DNA of 64,000 nucleotides from Tropicimonas_B omnivorans (GCF_031846565.1 NZ_JAVRHL010000001.1:186001-250000); one strand, 5' to 3'; counted from the first letter of the stretch, positions 51,548 to 60,144 are shown. Numbers and translations: made by a program. Notes: generated from the letters alone by a model not told the origin.

Positions 51548-52245
51548 GCGCGGTTGTCTCTGAGGCCGGCCCAGCTCTGCCGCGCCAGAACGATGGCGGT
51601 CGCGGCGTAGGGCAGCCCCGCGGGCACCCACATGATGAGCCCGCCGAGCTGCTGATCGCGCAGCGGTGTCAGGCCCCAGTCGAAAGGTGCGACGGCATGG
51701 GCCGCGTAGAGCGCATCGGGCGCGAAGGTCAGCACCGCACCCAGCATCCCCATCTGGGCGAAGGATGCGACGACGAAGACCAGCCGCTCCACCGGCGCGC
51801 CATCGGACGCGATGACCGAATGCCAGAACCAGACGGCGCTTCCGAGAAGAGTGATCTGCATCAGCCAGTAGACCGCCACGTTGGACAGGGCGAGGTCGTA
51901 GGCCGCGGGGGCGTGCCACGCCCAGAGGATGAGGGTCGAAACTGCGAAGGGCATCGCGATTCCGCCCAGCGCCCGTCCGCCCAGCGCCACGGCCAGAAGC
52001 GGCGCGGCCCCAGCGACGAGAAGAACATGATGCACGACCCGCGCGGAGAAGAGCGCAGCGGAGAGGGCGCAAAGGGGAGAAACGAAGGCGACGATCAGAA
52101 CGGCAACGGCCGCGAGACCGGCGGGCTCCCGCCTCACGGCAATCGTAAGGATGACGAGCGCGATCAGCAGGAGGGGATCGAGGTTCCAGCTTGTCCAGAT
52201 GTCAGCCGGAAACGGCGGCGGGCCGCAATAGGTCCTGTCCAACAC
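51541..52245 (-). CDS. ctaG: Cytochrome oxidase assembly protein CtaG (caa3 type)
   Basis: 234 aa from a GTG at 52245 with AGGGG upstream, since the family starts with a YCGPPPxPxxxWxxWNLDP segment, here YCGPPPFPADIWTSWNLDP. About seven membrane helices; histidine-containing segments SARVVHHVLLV, LWAWHAPAAYD and WFWHSVIA may bind copper. Caa3-type CtaG proteins (PF09678) are needed to deliver copper to oxidase subunit I. It is the first gene of the oxidase locus on this strand and is coupled to the CopD-like gene. Confidence 0.88.
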   Translation of the reverse strand: MLDRTYCGPPPFPADIWTSWNLDPLLLIALVILTIAVRREPAGLAAVAVLIVAFVSPLCALSAALFSARVVHHVLLVAGAAPLLAVALGGRALGGIAMPFAVSTLILWAWHAPAAYDLALSNVAVYWLMQITLLGSAVWFWHSVIASDGAPVERLVFVVASFAQMGMLGAVLTFAPDALYAAHAVAPFDWGLTPLRDQQLGGLIMWVPAGLPYAATAIVLARQSWAGLRDNRAW

Positions 52246-52649
52246 TGCGTGCGCCCCTGAAATTCGCTCACCACCCGCTCGCGTAACGATTGAATGCGGG
52301 GGCGGTTCCCCCATGCGCCGGATACTTGTCACACCCTGTGCGTAATGGAAATGGCGGGCACATTGCCCCGTCGCGCATGAGGCGCGGCCTTGGTACCCCG
52401 CGGGCCGCAGGGAAAGAAGTCGTTTCTGCGCGCCGGGACGTGCGCCACCAGCAATCTGACCTGTCACGTCTGGGCGGGATGAACGCGCCGCGACTCGTCC
52501 AGAACCTCCGCGGAATGGCAGGCCTCCGATCTCCGACACCCGTACTCATCATGGGCGGATCGGTCTTGAGGCGAAGGCGCCCGTCGCGGTGACCGCACCT
52601 CGCCCCATCCCTCATCGCCTCGTCTTTTCCCTTGGGGAACGCGCCCGGA
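52246..52649. other. Intergenic region without recognisable gene
   Basis: Between the divergent ctaG and LDH2-type genes. Short open frames on both strands lack family features and have no ribosome-binding sites. No tRNA, terminator or repeated element is visible. It must hold the ctaG promoter and the start of the dehydrogenase promoter region. Confidence 0.6.
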
Positions 52650-52662
52650 GTTGGTATCCAAC
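52650..52662 (+). promoter_or_regulatory. Palindromic operator candidate upstream of the LDH2-family gene
   Basis: GTTGG-TAT-CCAAC is a perfect 13-bp inverted repeat 32 bp before the start codon. TTGGTA-type palindromes are typical targets of GntR-family regulators. No regulator gene is adjacent. Confidence 0.5.
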
Positions 52663-52693
52663 GGGACACAGGCACGCCGCCCGGGAGACAAGA

Positions 52694-53734
52694 ATGACCG
52701 ACGCATCCGCACCGCTTCTGAAAGAGGAGGAGCTCGTCACCCTCGCCTGCCGCGCCTTCGAGGCACAGGGCGTCGCACGGGACCGCGCCCGCGTGACCGC
52801 GCAGATCCTCGCCCTCGGCGACATGATGGGCATCCACACGCACGGCCTTCTGCGCGTCGTGAATTACTGCGAGCGGATGAGCCTCGGTGGCATCGACGTC
52901 GACGCGGAGCTTGAGATCGAGACCCTCGCCCCCGCCCTCGCCCGCGTGGACGGGCATGCCGGCCTCGGGCCCGTCACCGGCATCACCGCGCTGGAGCTGA
53001 CCATGGAGGCCGCGCGCAAGACCGGCATCGCCGCGACGTTCTGCAAGGGCTCCAGTCATTTCGGCGCCATCGCGCCCTATTCCCTCCTCGCCGCGGAGCA
53101 GGGGTTCGCCTCGATCATCGCGACCAACGCCTCCGTCACCATAGCGCCGACCGGCGGGTCCGAGGCGCGGCTCGGCAACAACCCCATCGGCTTCGGCTTC
53201 CCGGATCCCGGCGGCGATCCGGTCCTCATCGACATGGCGATCTCCGTCGCCGCACGGGGCAAGATCCGCGCGGCGCTCAAGGAGGGCAAATCGATCCCCG
53301 AGGACTGGGCGACGGACCGCGACGGCCGCCCGACGAGCGACCCCGCCGAGGCGCTCAAGGGCTTCCTGCAACCGATGGGCGGGCACAAGGGCTACGGCCT
53401 GTCCCTTGCGGTGGACATGCTCTGCGGCGTGCTGTCGGGCGCGACCTACCTGACCCATGTAAGCTCATGGGTGGATCACCCCGAGGCGCAGCAGAAGATC
53501 GGACATGTCTTCATCCTGATCGACACGGGCAAGCTCGGTTCGCCCGACTGGCTGGCGAAGCGGATGCGGGATGCCACGTCGCTCCTGCGCGAGACGCCTG
53601 CGAGCGATCCGTCCCGCCCGGTCATGGTTCCGGGGGATCGCGAGCTGGCACGGCTCAGCGCGGCGCGGACCGAGGGCGTAAGGCTGGACGCCTCTCTGGT
53701 GGAAGAGATCAGGGCGCTCGGCGCGGGGGCCTAG
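52694..53734 (+). CDS. LDH2/malate dehydrogenase family NAD(P)-dependent oxidoreductase
   Basis: 346 aa, ATG 52694 with GGGAGACAAG upstream. The family's catalytic histidine lies in GIHTHGLLRV (around residue 40), and LGNNPIGFGFP, GRPTSDPAEALKG and GGHKGYGLSLAVDMLCGVLSG (core GGHKGYGL, around residue 222) are standard for the LDH2 group, which oxidises malate, lactate, ureidoglycolate, sulfolactate or related 2-hydroxyacids. The exact substrate is not deducible. The gene is single, controlled perhaps through the palindrome just upstream. Confidence 0.92.
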   Translation: MTDASAPLLKEEELVTLACRAFEAQGVARDRARVTAQILALGDMMGIHTHGLLRVVNYCERMSLGGIDVDAELEIETLAPALARVDGHAGLGPVTGITALELTMEAARKTGIAATFCKGSSHFGAIAPYSLLAAEQGFASIIATNASVTIAPTGGSEARLGNNPIGFGFPDPGGDPVLIDMAISVAARGKIRAALKEGKSIPEDWATDRDGRPTSDPAEALKGFLQPMGGHKGYGLSLAVDMLCGVLSGATYLTHVSSWVDHPEAQQKIGHVFILIDTGKLGSPDWLAKRMRDATSLLRETPASDPSRPVMVPGDRELARLSAARTEGVRLDASLVEEIRALGAGA

Positions 53735-53844
53735 CCCGGCGAGCGTCGATCACGCCCCCCTGGCCGGGACAACTCGCCGCCTTGCCCGCCCCGAAATCCG
53801 GGCGCACATCTGAGACACTCACGCAGTCACGGAAAGCCAGTCCC

Positions 53845-54309
53845 ATGCCACGGTCCCTGCCCCTTCTCGCCACCCTTCTTCTTCTGCCTGCCGGCATCGC
53901 GGGGGCGCAGGAGGAGGGCGATGCCGCTGCCGGAGAGAAGATCTTCGCGCGCCGCTGCGTCTCCTGCCACGTGATCCAGACGCCGGAGGGCGAGACCCTC
54001 GCCGGGCGGAACGGAAAGATCGGGCCGAATCTCTACGGCATCGCGAACGACCAGGCCGGCACGCGGGAGGACTTCAAGTACGGCAAATCCCTCGTCGAGG
54101 CCGGCGCCGAACACGGCCTCCACTGGGGCGCCGCCGAGATGATCCCTTATCTTCAGGATCCGACGGGCTACCTGCGCGAGGTGACGGGCGACGGCCGGGC
54201 GAGAAGCAAGATGTCCTTCCGCCTGCGAAAGGAACAGGAGGCGGCGGACGTCTACTCTTTCCTCCTCTCGCTGGACCCCGAGGATGCAGCTTCGGATACG
54301 GACAACTAG
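53845..54309 (+). CDS. Cytochrome c family protein (class I)
   Basis: 154 aa; signal peptide 1-21 (LPAGIAGAQ). Haem motif CVSCH at residues about 38-42, with the axial methionine likely in RSKMSFRL near residue 128. The KIFARRCVSCH and KIGPNLYGI patterns are typical of cytochrome c-550/c2-like soluble electron carriers. It is placed near a quinol-type oxidase and could instead serve the bc1 complex and a cytochrome c oxidase encoded elsewhere. The stop is directly followed by the tspO start, so the two are co-expressed. Confidence 0.9.
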   Translation: MPRSLPLLATLLLLPAGIAGAQEEGDAAAGEKIFARRCVSCHVIQTPEGETLAGRNGKIGPNLYGIANDQAGTREDFKYGKSLVEAGAEHGLHWGAAEMIPYLQDPTGYLREVTGDGRARSKMSFRLRKEQEAADVYSFLLSLDPEDAASDTDN

Positions 54310-54756
54310 ATGCCCTGGACGGTCTTTCTTCTCTTCCTCATCGCCTGCGCCGCGGCCGCCTCGACCGGCTCCATCTTCAAGCCGGGGACGTGGTATCAGG
54401 AGCTGGCAAAGCCGTCCTGGACGCCGCCGAACCTTGCCTTCCCCATCGTCTGGCCGATCCTCTACGTGATCATCGCCTGGGCGGCGGCCCGCGTCGCGGT
54501 TATGCCGGGCACGGCGCATGCGGTGGGCTTCTGGGCGATCCAGATCGCCCTCAACACGCTCTGGACGCCCGTCTTCTTCGGCGCGCACCGCATGGGCACC
54601 GGTGCCGTCGTCATCGGTGTTCTGTGGGTCGCCGCCCTCTGCACCTGCATCGCCTTCTGGAGGCACGACACGTTGGCGGGTGCGCTGATCCTGCCCTATC
54701 TCGCCTGGCTGACCTACGCCTTCGCGCTGAACGTCGCGATCCTGCGCCTGAACTGA
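54310..54756 (+). CDS. tspO: TspO/MBR family membrane protein
   Basis: 148 aa, ATG adjacent to the cytochrome c stop codon. Five membrane helices, with the family motifs WYQELAKPSWTPPNLAFPIVWPILY (core KPSWTPPN, residues about 34-41) and IQIALNTLWTPVFFGAHR, and the tryptophan-rich PYLAWLTYAFALN near the end. TspO binds porphyrins and, in Rhodobacter sphaeroides, modulates expression of photosynthesis genes in response to oxygen. Co-expression with a haem protein gene suits a porphyrin-related role. No photosynthesis genes are visible here. Confidence 0.95.
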   Translation: MPWTVFLLFLIACAAAASTGSIFKPGTWYQELAKPSWTPPNLAFPIVWPILYVIIAWAAARVAVMPGTAHAVGFWAIQIALNTLWTPVFFGAHRMGTGAVVIGVLWVAALCTCIAFWRHDTLAGALILPYLAWLTYAFALNVAILRLN

Positions 54757-54790
54757 CGGCCCGGCGAGAGCATCGGCCGGGCGAAAGCGT

Positions 54791-55393
54791 CTATCCGCTC
54801 CGCCCGGCCGCGACGCCAGGCGCCTTCAGATCTGCCGCGGCGTCCACGTCCCGAAGCGTCTCCAGCATCGCCACCCGTCGCCCCTCCAGCGTTTGAAGCG
54901 TGTCCTCTAAAGCGTGGGAGGTGGACCAGCGGACCTTGCCGAACGCGCCGATCGGCAACCCGCGCCGGGCGCTCCGACCGATCAGCCAGTAGCCGCCATC
55001 GCTCGCCGGGCCGATCGCGACATCCGCCGCGCGCATGACCCGGAACGCCTCGGCGACGTGGCGCCGGTCCAGCGCTGGGATATCACCGCCGACGACGATT
55101 ACGGGGCCAGTCCCGTCCGCCAGGATCCGGGCCATGCGAGCACCGAGATCGCCGCGCCCCTGGGGGCGGCGCGGCAGATGGGCCGGAAAGACGCGGGACG
55201 CGAGCGCCCCGTCCGGCGCCACGGCAAGCTCGAGGTCCCAACGGGGATCGGACAATCGCCGCAGCACGCGGGCAATCTGCCGCCGCATCCACCACGCCGC
55301 CTCGATCCGCCCGATGTCCCGCGCGAGGCGCGTCTTGACCCGGCCCGGCCGCGGCTCCTTGAGCATCAGGACGACGCGGGGCCGCGCGCTCAC
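54791..55393 (-). CDS. DUF2064/TIGR04282-type glycosyltransferase-like protein
   Basis: 200 aa from a GTG at 55393 that overlaps the GNAT stop (GTGA). The N-terminus VVLMLKEPRPGRVKTRLARDIG (core KEPRPGRVKTRL) is the nucleotide-binding start of the DUF2064/CofC-like group, and VVGGDIPALDRRHV, IGPASDGGYWLIG (core PASDGGYWL) and the following GAFGKVRWSTSHALEDT complete the family set. Related proteins act as nucleotidyl- or glycosyltransferases, one group in arsenosugar synthesis. No arsenic genes are nearby, so substrate is open. Confidence 0.85.
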   Translation of the reverse strand: MSARPRVVLMLKEPRPGRVKTRLARDIGRIEAAWWMRRQIARVLRRLSDPRWDLELAVAPDGALASRVFPAHLPRRPQGRGDLGARMARILADGTGPVIVVGGDIPALDRRHVAEAFRVMRAADVAIGPASDGGYWLIGRSARRGLPIGAFGKVRWSTSHALEDTLQTLEGRRVAMLETLRDVDAAADLKAPGVAAGRSG

Positions 55394-55821
55394 AGCTCCA
55401 GCGCCATGCTCCGATGCGCGATGCCGGAATCATCGTAGATCTCGCCATGGGCGGTGAAGCCGAGCCGCTCGTAGAACGGGATCGCCGGAACCTGCGCCCC
55501 GAGGATCACCCGCACGATACCGGGCGTGCTTCGGAGCTTCGCCAGTGCAGCGCGGGTCATCGCGGCGCCGGCGCCGGTACCGCGGCGCTCCTTGAGGACG
55601 CAAACCCGCTCCAGCTTGCCCGCATCCCCGACGATCCGCACCCGCATGGCGCCGACCGGGCGCCCGTCCTCGCGCGCGAGGAAATGCATCGCCTCGCCGT
55701 CCCGGCCGTCCCTGTCCTGCTCGATGGTCACCTTCTGCTCACCGATGAACACCTCGTGACGGACCGCGAAACACGCCTCGAGATCCGCCTCCTCCGTCGC
55801 CTCGACGATCTCGACACTCAT
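55390..55821 (-). CDS. GNAT-family N-acetyltransferase
   Basis: 143 aa, ATG 55821 in the dapE stop (ATGA). The AcCoA-binding loop is VLKERRGTGAGAAM (RRGTGA, around residue 80), preceded by KLERVCV, and IPFYERLGF near residue 118 closes the fold. The N-terminal CFAVRHEVFIGEQ and GEAMHFLAR segments resemble the ElaA-like subgroup. The acceptor amine is unknown. Co-translation with dapE is common in this order. Confidence 0.9.
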   Translation of the reverse strand: MSVEIVEATEEADLEACFAVRHEVFIGEQKVTIEQDRDGRDGEAMHFLAREDGRPVGAMRVRIVGDAGKLERVCVLKERRGTGAGAAMTRAALAKLRSTPGIVRVILGAQVPAIPFYERLGFTAHGEIYDDSGIAHRSMALEL

Positions 55822-56966
55822 GATACGAACTCCCTTGCAATACGGGTGAAGACGCGGGCGAGGGTCTCGATCTGCTGAACGTCGACGCGCTCGTCCGTCT
55901 GGTGCATGGTCAGCCCCACGAGGCCGAACTCGACGACCGGGCAATGCGCCCGGATGAACCGCGCGTCGGAGGTGCCGCCACCGGTGGACAGGACGGGAAT
56001 GACCTTCGTCTCGTCGGCGACGATGCGGGCCACGATGTCCGAAAGCTCGCCCGGAGGCGTGAAGAACGATTCGCCCGAAATCCGCGCCTTGAGCGTGATC
56101 TGGAGGCCGTGGGCCTGTGCCACCTCGTCCCCGATCCCGCGCATCCTTTCGGTGAGGGAGGCGCCGCTGTGCAGATCGTTGAAGCGGATATTGGCGCGGA
56201 CGGCGGTTGCGCCGGGAATGACATTCGTCGCCAGGTTGCCGGTATCGATGCCGGTCAGGGCGAGCGTCGAGGGGTCGAAATGCTCGGACCCTTCATCGAG
56301 CCTGAGCGTGGCGAGGCGGTGGGCAAGCTCGGCGGCGCCGTCCACCGGGTTCTTCGCGCGGTGCGGATAGGCGACGTGGCCCTGAACGCCCTTCACAGTG
56401 AACACAAGGTTGAGCGAGCCCCGGCGGCCGATCTTGATCATCTCGCCCATGATCTCCGGGCAGGAGGGTTCGGCCACGATGCAGGCGGTCATGCTTTCCC
56501 CCGCCTGTTCCATCCAGTCGAGGATCGCGAGCGTTCCGTCCCGGCCCGGTCCCTCCTCGTCCCCGGTGATCAGGAGTGAAAGTGCGGTGTCCGGCGGCAG
56601 GTCCTGCCCGGCCTCCACGGCCGCAGCGACGAAGGCTGCGACGCCGGATTTCATGTCCGTCGCCCCGCGACCGTAGAGCACGCCGTCCCGGATCTCGGCG
56701 CCAAAGGGATCGCAGGACCACTCGGCCTCGTCACCGACCGGGACCACGTCCACATGCCCGCCGAAAGCCAGCGTCCGGGCCGCGCCCTTCGGTCCCTTGC
56801 GGGCATAGAGGTTCGGCACGCCGCCCCTGTCGCAGCGATGGCACTCGAAGCCCGCGGCCTCGAGGATCGGCACCAGGATGGCGAAGGTTCCGGCCTCCTC
56901 CGGCGTGACGGAGGGGCACCGGACGAGGTCGGCGGTGAGGCGTACGGGATCTACGGTCTGGCTCAT
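55818..56966 (-). CDS. dapE: Succinyl-diaminopimelate desuccinylase
   Basis: 382 aa from ATG 56966 (MSQTVDPVRL). It removes succinate from N-succinyl-LL-diaminopimelate in the lysine/peptidoglycan pathway. Metal and catalytic segments of M20 peptidases are visible: FGGHVDVVPVGD (zinc ligand His), YGRGATDMKSG (bridging Asp), TGDEEGPGRDGT (catalytic and metal Glu pair), VAEPSC, and the final EFGLVGLTMHQTDE with the last metal histidine. Length is typical. It shares the strand and probably the transcript with the DUF389 gene 50 bp upstream and with dapD further upstream. Confidence 0.97.
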   Translation of the reverse strand: MSQTVDPVRLTADLVRCPSVTPEEAGTFAILVPILEAAGFECHRCDRGGVPNLYARKGPKGAARTLAFGGHVDVVPVGDEAEWSCDPFGAEIRDGVLYGRGATDMKSGVAAFVAAAVEAGQDLPPDTALSLLITGDEEGPGRDGTLAILDWMEQAGESMTACIVAEPSCPEIMGEMIKIGRRGSLNLVFTVKGVQGHVAYPHRAKNPVDGAAELAHRLATLRLDEGSEHFDPSTLALTGIDTGNLATNVIPGATAVRANIRFNDLHSGASLTERMRGIGDEVAQAHGLQITLKARISGESFFTPPGELSDIVARIVADETKVIPVLSTGGGTSDARFIRAHCPVVEFGLVGLTMHQTDERVDVQQIETLARVFTRIAREFVS

Positions 56967-57016
56967 GGGGAGCGGCGTAGCGCGTTCGTGATACCGCCTC
57001 AAGCTCGCGCCGCGCC

Positions 57017-58069
57017 TCAGTCGGGGTCGGCGGGCGCCGCGGTCTGCTGTCCACCGTCATCGCCCTCCGAGGCGAAACTGCCTTCGACGAAGAGGATCCC
57101 GCCCAAGAGCGCGCCCAGGAGGATCACCCAGGCGCCGAGCATCCAGACCCGGGATTGGCCGGCCTTCGCGTCATCCGACAGCCAGCGATGCGGGCGGATG
57201 CCGCGCCACATGAAGACGGCCTGCGCAGCGAGGTTGATGGCGACGATGTTGGCGATGACCGTCACGGCCGCCCGCCCCGCCTGATACCACGCGCCCGATC
57301 CCACGAGCAGCCCCATCGCCGCGATGGGCGGCAGGAGCGCCGCGGCGACCATCACGCCGACGAGGGCGGAGGCCTGCCCCTGCACCACCATCAGCGCGGC
57401 GGCGACCCCGGAGGCCAGCGGCAGCGCGGCGGTGGTGAGCCCGAGGGGTTCGGAAAAGTTCACCATCGAATCGTCGATCTGAAGCGGCAGGACCGTCCCC
57501 ATCACCGCCGACACCGCGATGGCGACACCGAGCCCGGCCCCCAGCGCCCGAAGGCTGATGAGGAGCAGCCGGCGGTTGCCGAGCGCCGCCCCGAAGGCAA
57601 AGGCGAGGATCGGTCCCAGGAGCGGCGCGATCACCATCGCCCCGATCACCACGGCGACCTGTCCGCTGGTCAGTCCGATCGCGGCCACGAAGGCGGCCGC
57701 GGCCGTCAGGATAAGGAAATCCCAGGTCAGGAGAGCGTTGTTCAGCACGTCGTCGTAGATCTCGGCACGGGCGCTCGAGGTCTCGGTCTGTTCGAGCCGC
57801 TCCTGCTCCTCCTCGTTGTCGATCTGCGGAAGGACGCTCTCGAGCGCGAGGGTCACGAGCCGGAACTGGTTTTCCTCGAACCTCTCGGAGAGTTTGTCCT
57901 GAAGCACCTGGGAGCGGCTTTCGTGCAGCACGACGTAATACTGGACGATGTCCTCGCCGCTCTGCGCCTCCGAGCGCCACCAGGTGCGCGGCTCGATCTC
58001 ATCGATCACGTCCTCGACGCCGTCCGAGCGATCCGGAGCGACGTTGAGCATCAGCATGCGATAGGCCAA
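57017..58069 (-). CDS. DUF389/TIGR00341 membrane protein
   Basis: 350 aa from a TTG at 58069, with AGGA eight bases upstream; an ATG four codons later is an alternative. A soluble N-terminal part of about 110 residues (ending in a charged EEEQERLEQTE helix) is followed by seven or so membrane helices. TWDFLILTAAAAFVAAIGL and VVIGAMVIAPLLGPILAFAFG (core IGAMVIAPLLGPI) are diagnostic for DUF389. Function is not established. It sits between dapE and a small conserved gene on the dap strand. Confidence 0.9.
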   Translation of the reverse strand: MAYRMLMLNVAPDRSDGVEDVIDEIEPRTWWRSEAQSGEDIVQYYVVLHESRSQVLQDKLSERFEENQFRLVTLALESVLPQIDNEEEQERLEQTETSSARAEIYDDVLNNALLTWDFLILTAAAAFVAAIGLTSGQVAVVIGAMVIAPLLGPILAFAFGAALGNRRLLLISLRALGAGLGVAIAVSAVMGTVLPLQIDDSMVNFSEPLGLTTAALPLASGVAAALMVVQGQASALVGVMVAAALLPPIAAMGLLVGSGAWYQAGRAAVTVIANIVAINLAAQAVFMWRGIRPHRWLSDDAKAGQSRVWMLGAWVILLGALLGGILFVEGSFASEGDDGGQQTAAPADPD

Positions 58070-58073
58070 GGCG

Positions 58074-58400
58074 TCAGTCCTCGTCGCCGAAGAACGGCGT
58101 CATCTGGGCGACGATGACCGCGTTCTCTTCGAGCGCCCGCGCCATCAGCCCGCGCTCCTCGCCGGAGATCTCGTGGCCCTCGGCCAGCCGTTCGTCGAGC
58201 GTTCCGTAGCCGGAGACATCGAGGGGGGCGAGATCCGCCTGCTTGAGGGTCGCCACGGTCTCCCGCACCGCCTCCGCTTCGTCCACGCCGGAGGCGAAGC
58301 ACATCAGCGCGGCCCCCGTGGCCCCGTCCGGAAGACCGTCGCCGGACTTGCGTCCGACCTCCACCAGAAGCGTGAAGACCTGCTGCTCGCGCTTCGCCAT
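58074..58400 (-). CDS. Conserved hypothetical protein in the dap region, 108 aa
   Basis: ATG 58400. Soluble, acidic overall; an alpha/beta pattern is suggested by FTLLVEVGRK and ALMCFASGVDEAEAVRETVATLKQA (core VDEAEAVRETV). No catalytic motif, signal peptide or membrane segment. It ends 4 bp before the DUF389 start, so the pair is probably co-translated. From memory similar small proteins occur near dapD/dapE in other Rhodobacterales, but I cannot give a function. Confidence 0.65.
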   Translation of the reverse strand: MAKREQQVFTLLVEVGRKSGDGLPDGATGAALMCFASGVDEAEAVRETVATLKQADLAPLDVSGYGTLDERLAEGHEISGEERGLMARALEENAVIVAQMTPFFGDED

Positions 58401-58459
58401 GAGTGCCCTTCCGAAATTGTGACGGCCCTTCTATCGGGCGGTGGAGACGGGGGTGCAAG

Positions 58460-59299
58460 TCACAGGAGCGTCCAGTGTTCCGGCAGCACCGGCGAGGCAC
58501 GCCCGTCCACGCGCCACTCCCCCGGCGCGACCACGGCCCCGCCCGACAAAAGCCCGCCCCAGAGGGAAAAGGTCGAGTTCGCCGTCACCCCGCCGGATGC
58601 GCCCGCCATGAGGGCGAGGTCTTCCAGCGTGGACGTCGCCGGGCTCGTCTCGATACTGAACCCCTCCGGCATCGTCTCCAGCGCCGCCGGCGGGTCGTCC
58701 GAACAAAGGATCCACCGGGCCTTTCCGTTCGCCTCCTCGTAGGCCGACATCGCGGCCCCGTACCAATCAGGCCCGAGCAGGCGGAACTTCCGGGCAAATT
58801 TCTTGCTCAGATAATCGCCCCGGCGGACGTGGAGGAAGGCATAGCGCCCTTCGGGAGCCCTGTACCGCGCGGCCAGACGCGCCCGCACGGCAGGCAGGAT
58901 GTCCGGCAAGGCGGGGGCCATAAGGCGCGTATCGAAGGATATGTCCTTGATATAGAGGGGGGCGGCGAGGGTCGCCGCATCCTCCGTCCTGCTCCAGTAT
59001 GCGTCCCACACGGGCAGTCCGAAGCGGGTCTCCCGCCCTGTCAGACCCTTGCGCAGTCCGTCCGTCACGGTGGTCCACCGGCCCTGGCGGCACAGATTTC
59101 GGTAGAGGTGGTCAGGCACGAGCGCCGTCAGTTCCTCCGCCCGAGCCGTGGTCTTGTCGCCATGGGTCGCCCCGAACCAGCTCAAGTCCAGGTCGAGCGG
59201 CACGCCAAGACGGCGCGCGATGGCATAAGCCGCTCCGAACTGGAGAAGCTGATTCCCGAGGCCGAACGAGATCTGGGCAACGATCCTCGCCTCAGCCAT
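58460..59299 (-). CDS. GT11-family glycosyltransferase (alpha-1,2-fucosyltransferase-like), copy 1
   Basis: 279 aa, ATG 59299, overlapping the end of copy 2 by eight bases. The N-terminus IVAQISFGLGNQLLQFGAAYAIA (core GLGNQLLQF) and the donor-binding motif HVRRGDY (around residue 157, FLHVRRGDYLSKKF) are those of GT11 enzymes that add fucose from GDP-fucose to galactose. The late segment GGVTANSTFSLWGGLLS is also family-like. Probably a cytosolic enzyme in surface-glycan assembly. No other glycan genes are adjacent. It looks like a tandem duplicate of the next gene. Confidence 0.85.
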   Translation of the reverse strand: MAEARIVAQISFGLGNQLLQFGAAYAIARRLGVPLDLDLSWFGATHGDKTTARAEELTALVPDHLYRNLCRQGRWTTVTDGLRKGLTGRETRFGLPVWDAYWSRTEDAATLAAPLYIKDISFDTRLMAPALPDILPAVRARLAARYRAPEGRYAFLHVRRGDYLSKKFARKFRLLGPDWYGAAMSAYEEANGKARWILCSDDPPAALETMPEGFSIETSPATSTLEDLALMAGASGGVTANSTFSLWGGLLSGGAVVAPGEWRVDGRASPVLPEHWTLL

Positions 59300-60137
59300 C
59301 TCGGATGAGAACCCAGTCCGGCGGCAGGATCGGCGAGCGCTTCTTGATGCGCCAGACTTCGGGCGCCACCACCGGCCCCCCTTCGCTCAGGAGGCCACCC
59401 CAGAGGGAGAAGGTGGAATTGGCGGTCACGCCGCCTCGCGCGGCCGCCATCACCGCAAGATCTCCGAGGGTGTCCGTGGCCTGGCTGACCGTGACGTCGA
59501 AGCCGCCCGGCAGCATGTCCAGCGCGTCGTAAGGCTCATCGGAACAGAGGACCCACCGCGTGGGACCTGTGATCTCCTCGTAGGCCCGCATCGCCCTGCC
59601 GTACCAGTCGGGCCCGAGGGAAACGAACCCCTTGGCCACTTCGGGCGTCCGGTAATCGCCGAGACGGACATGGACGAACGCCCGGTCCTCCCGTGGCGCC
59701 ATGCGGGCCGCGAACAGACGCTCCCGGATCGCAGGCAACAGCTCCGGCAGGCAGGGCGCCATGATCCGGGTGTCGGTGCAGACGCGCCGCGCGTAGACGG
59801 GGGCCGCGATCGCATCGGCCTCCTCGAGTTCAGCGGGGTTGGCATCCCAGATGGGCAGACCGAAGCGCGTCTCCCGTCCCGTCAGCATCTTGCGAAGCCG
59901 ATCGAGCCGCTTGTCGATCGGCCCGTAATAGCGAGTCCGGCGATAGAAGCTCTCCGGAATGAGCGCGGTCAGTTCCTGCGCCCGGCCGGTCTCGCCGGCA
60001 CGCTCCTTCTTCGCGTGCCAGGTCAGGTCGAGATCGAGGGGAACGCCCAGGCGCTTCGCGATCGCATAGGCCGTCCCGAACTCGAGAAGCTGGTTCCCGA
60101 GCCCGGAGACGATCTGCGCGATGACGGCCTTGCCCAA
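59292..60137 (-). CDS. GT11-family glycosyltransferase-like protein, copy 2
   Basis: 281 aa from a TTG at 60137, seven bases after the dapD stop; the start is set by alignment with copy 1 (both begin with a variant of AQIxxGLGNQLL). Same domain plan as copy 1, with long identical runs (RRLGVPLDLDL-like, TGRETRFGLP, ANSTFSLWGGLLS). Its donor-binding motif reads HVRLGDY, so the second arginine of the usual HxRRGDY is a leucine; that arginine is important for GDP-fucose binding in characterised enzymes. It may use another donor or be inactive. Close packing after dapD implies expression with it. Confidence 0.82.
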   Translation of the reverse strand: MGKAVIAQIVSGLGNQLLEFGTAYAIAKRLGVPLDLDLTWHAKKERAGETGRAQELTALIPESFYRRTRYYGPIDKRLDRLRKMLTGRETRFGLPIWDANPAELEEADAIAAPVYARRVCTDTRIMAPCLPELLPAIRERLFAARMAPREDRAFVHVRLGDYRTPEVAKGFVSLGPDWYGRAMRAYEEITGPTRWVLCSDEPYDALDMLPGGFDVTVSQATDTLGDLAVMAAARGGVTANSTFSLWGGLLSEGGPVVAPEVWRIKKRSPILPPDWVLIRDG

Positions 60138-60144
60138 GCGTCCC

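Noticed and set aside
52290..52592. Possible 100-aa gene in the gap before the LDH2-type gene
   Set aside because: No ribosome-binding site, atypical composition, no motif; treated as intergenic.
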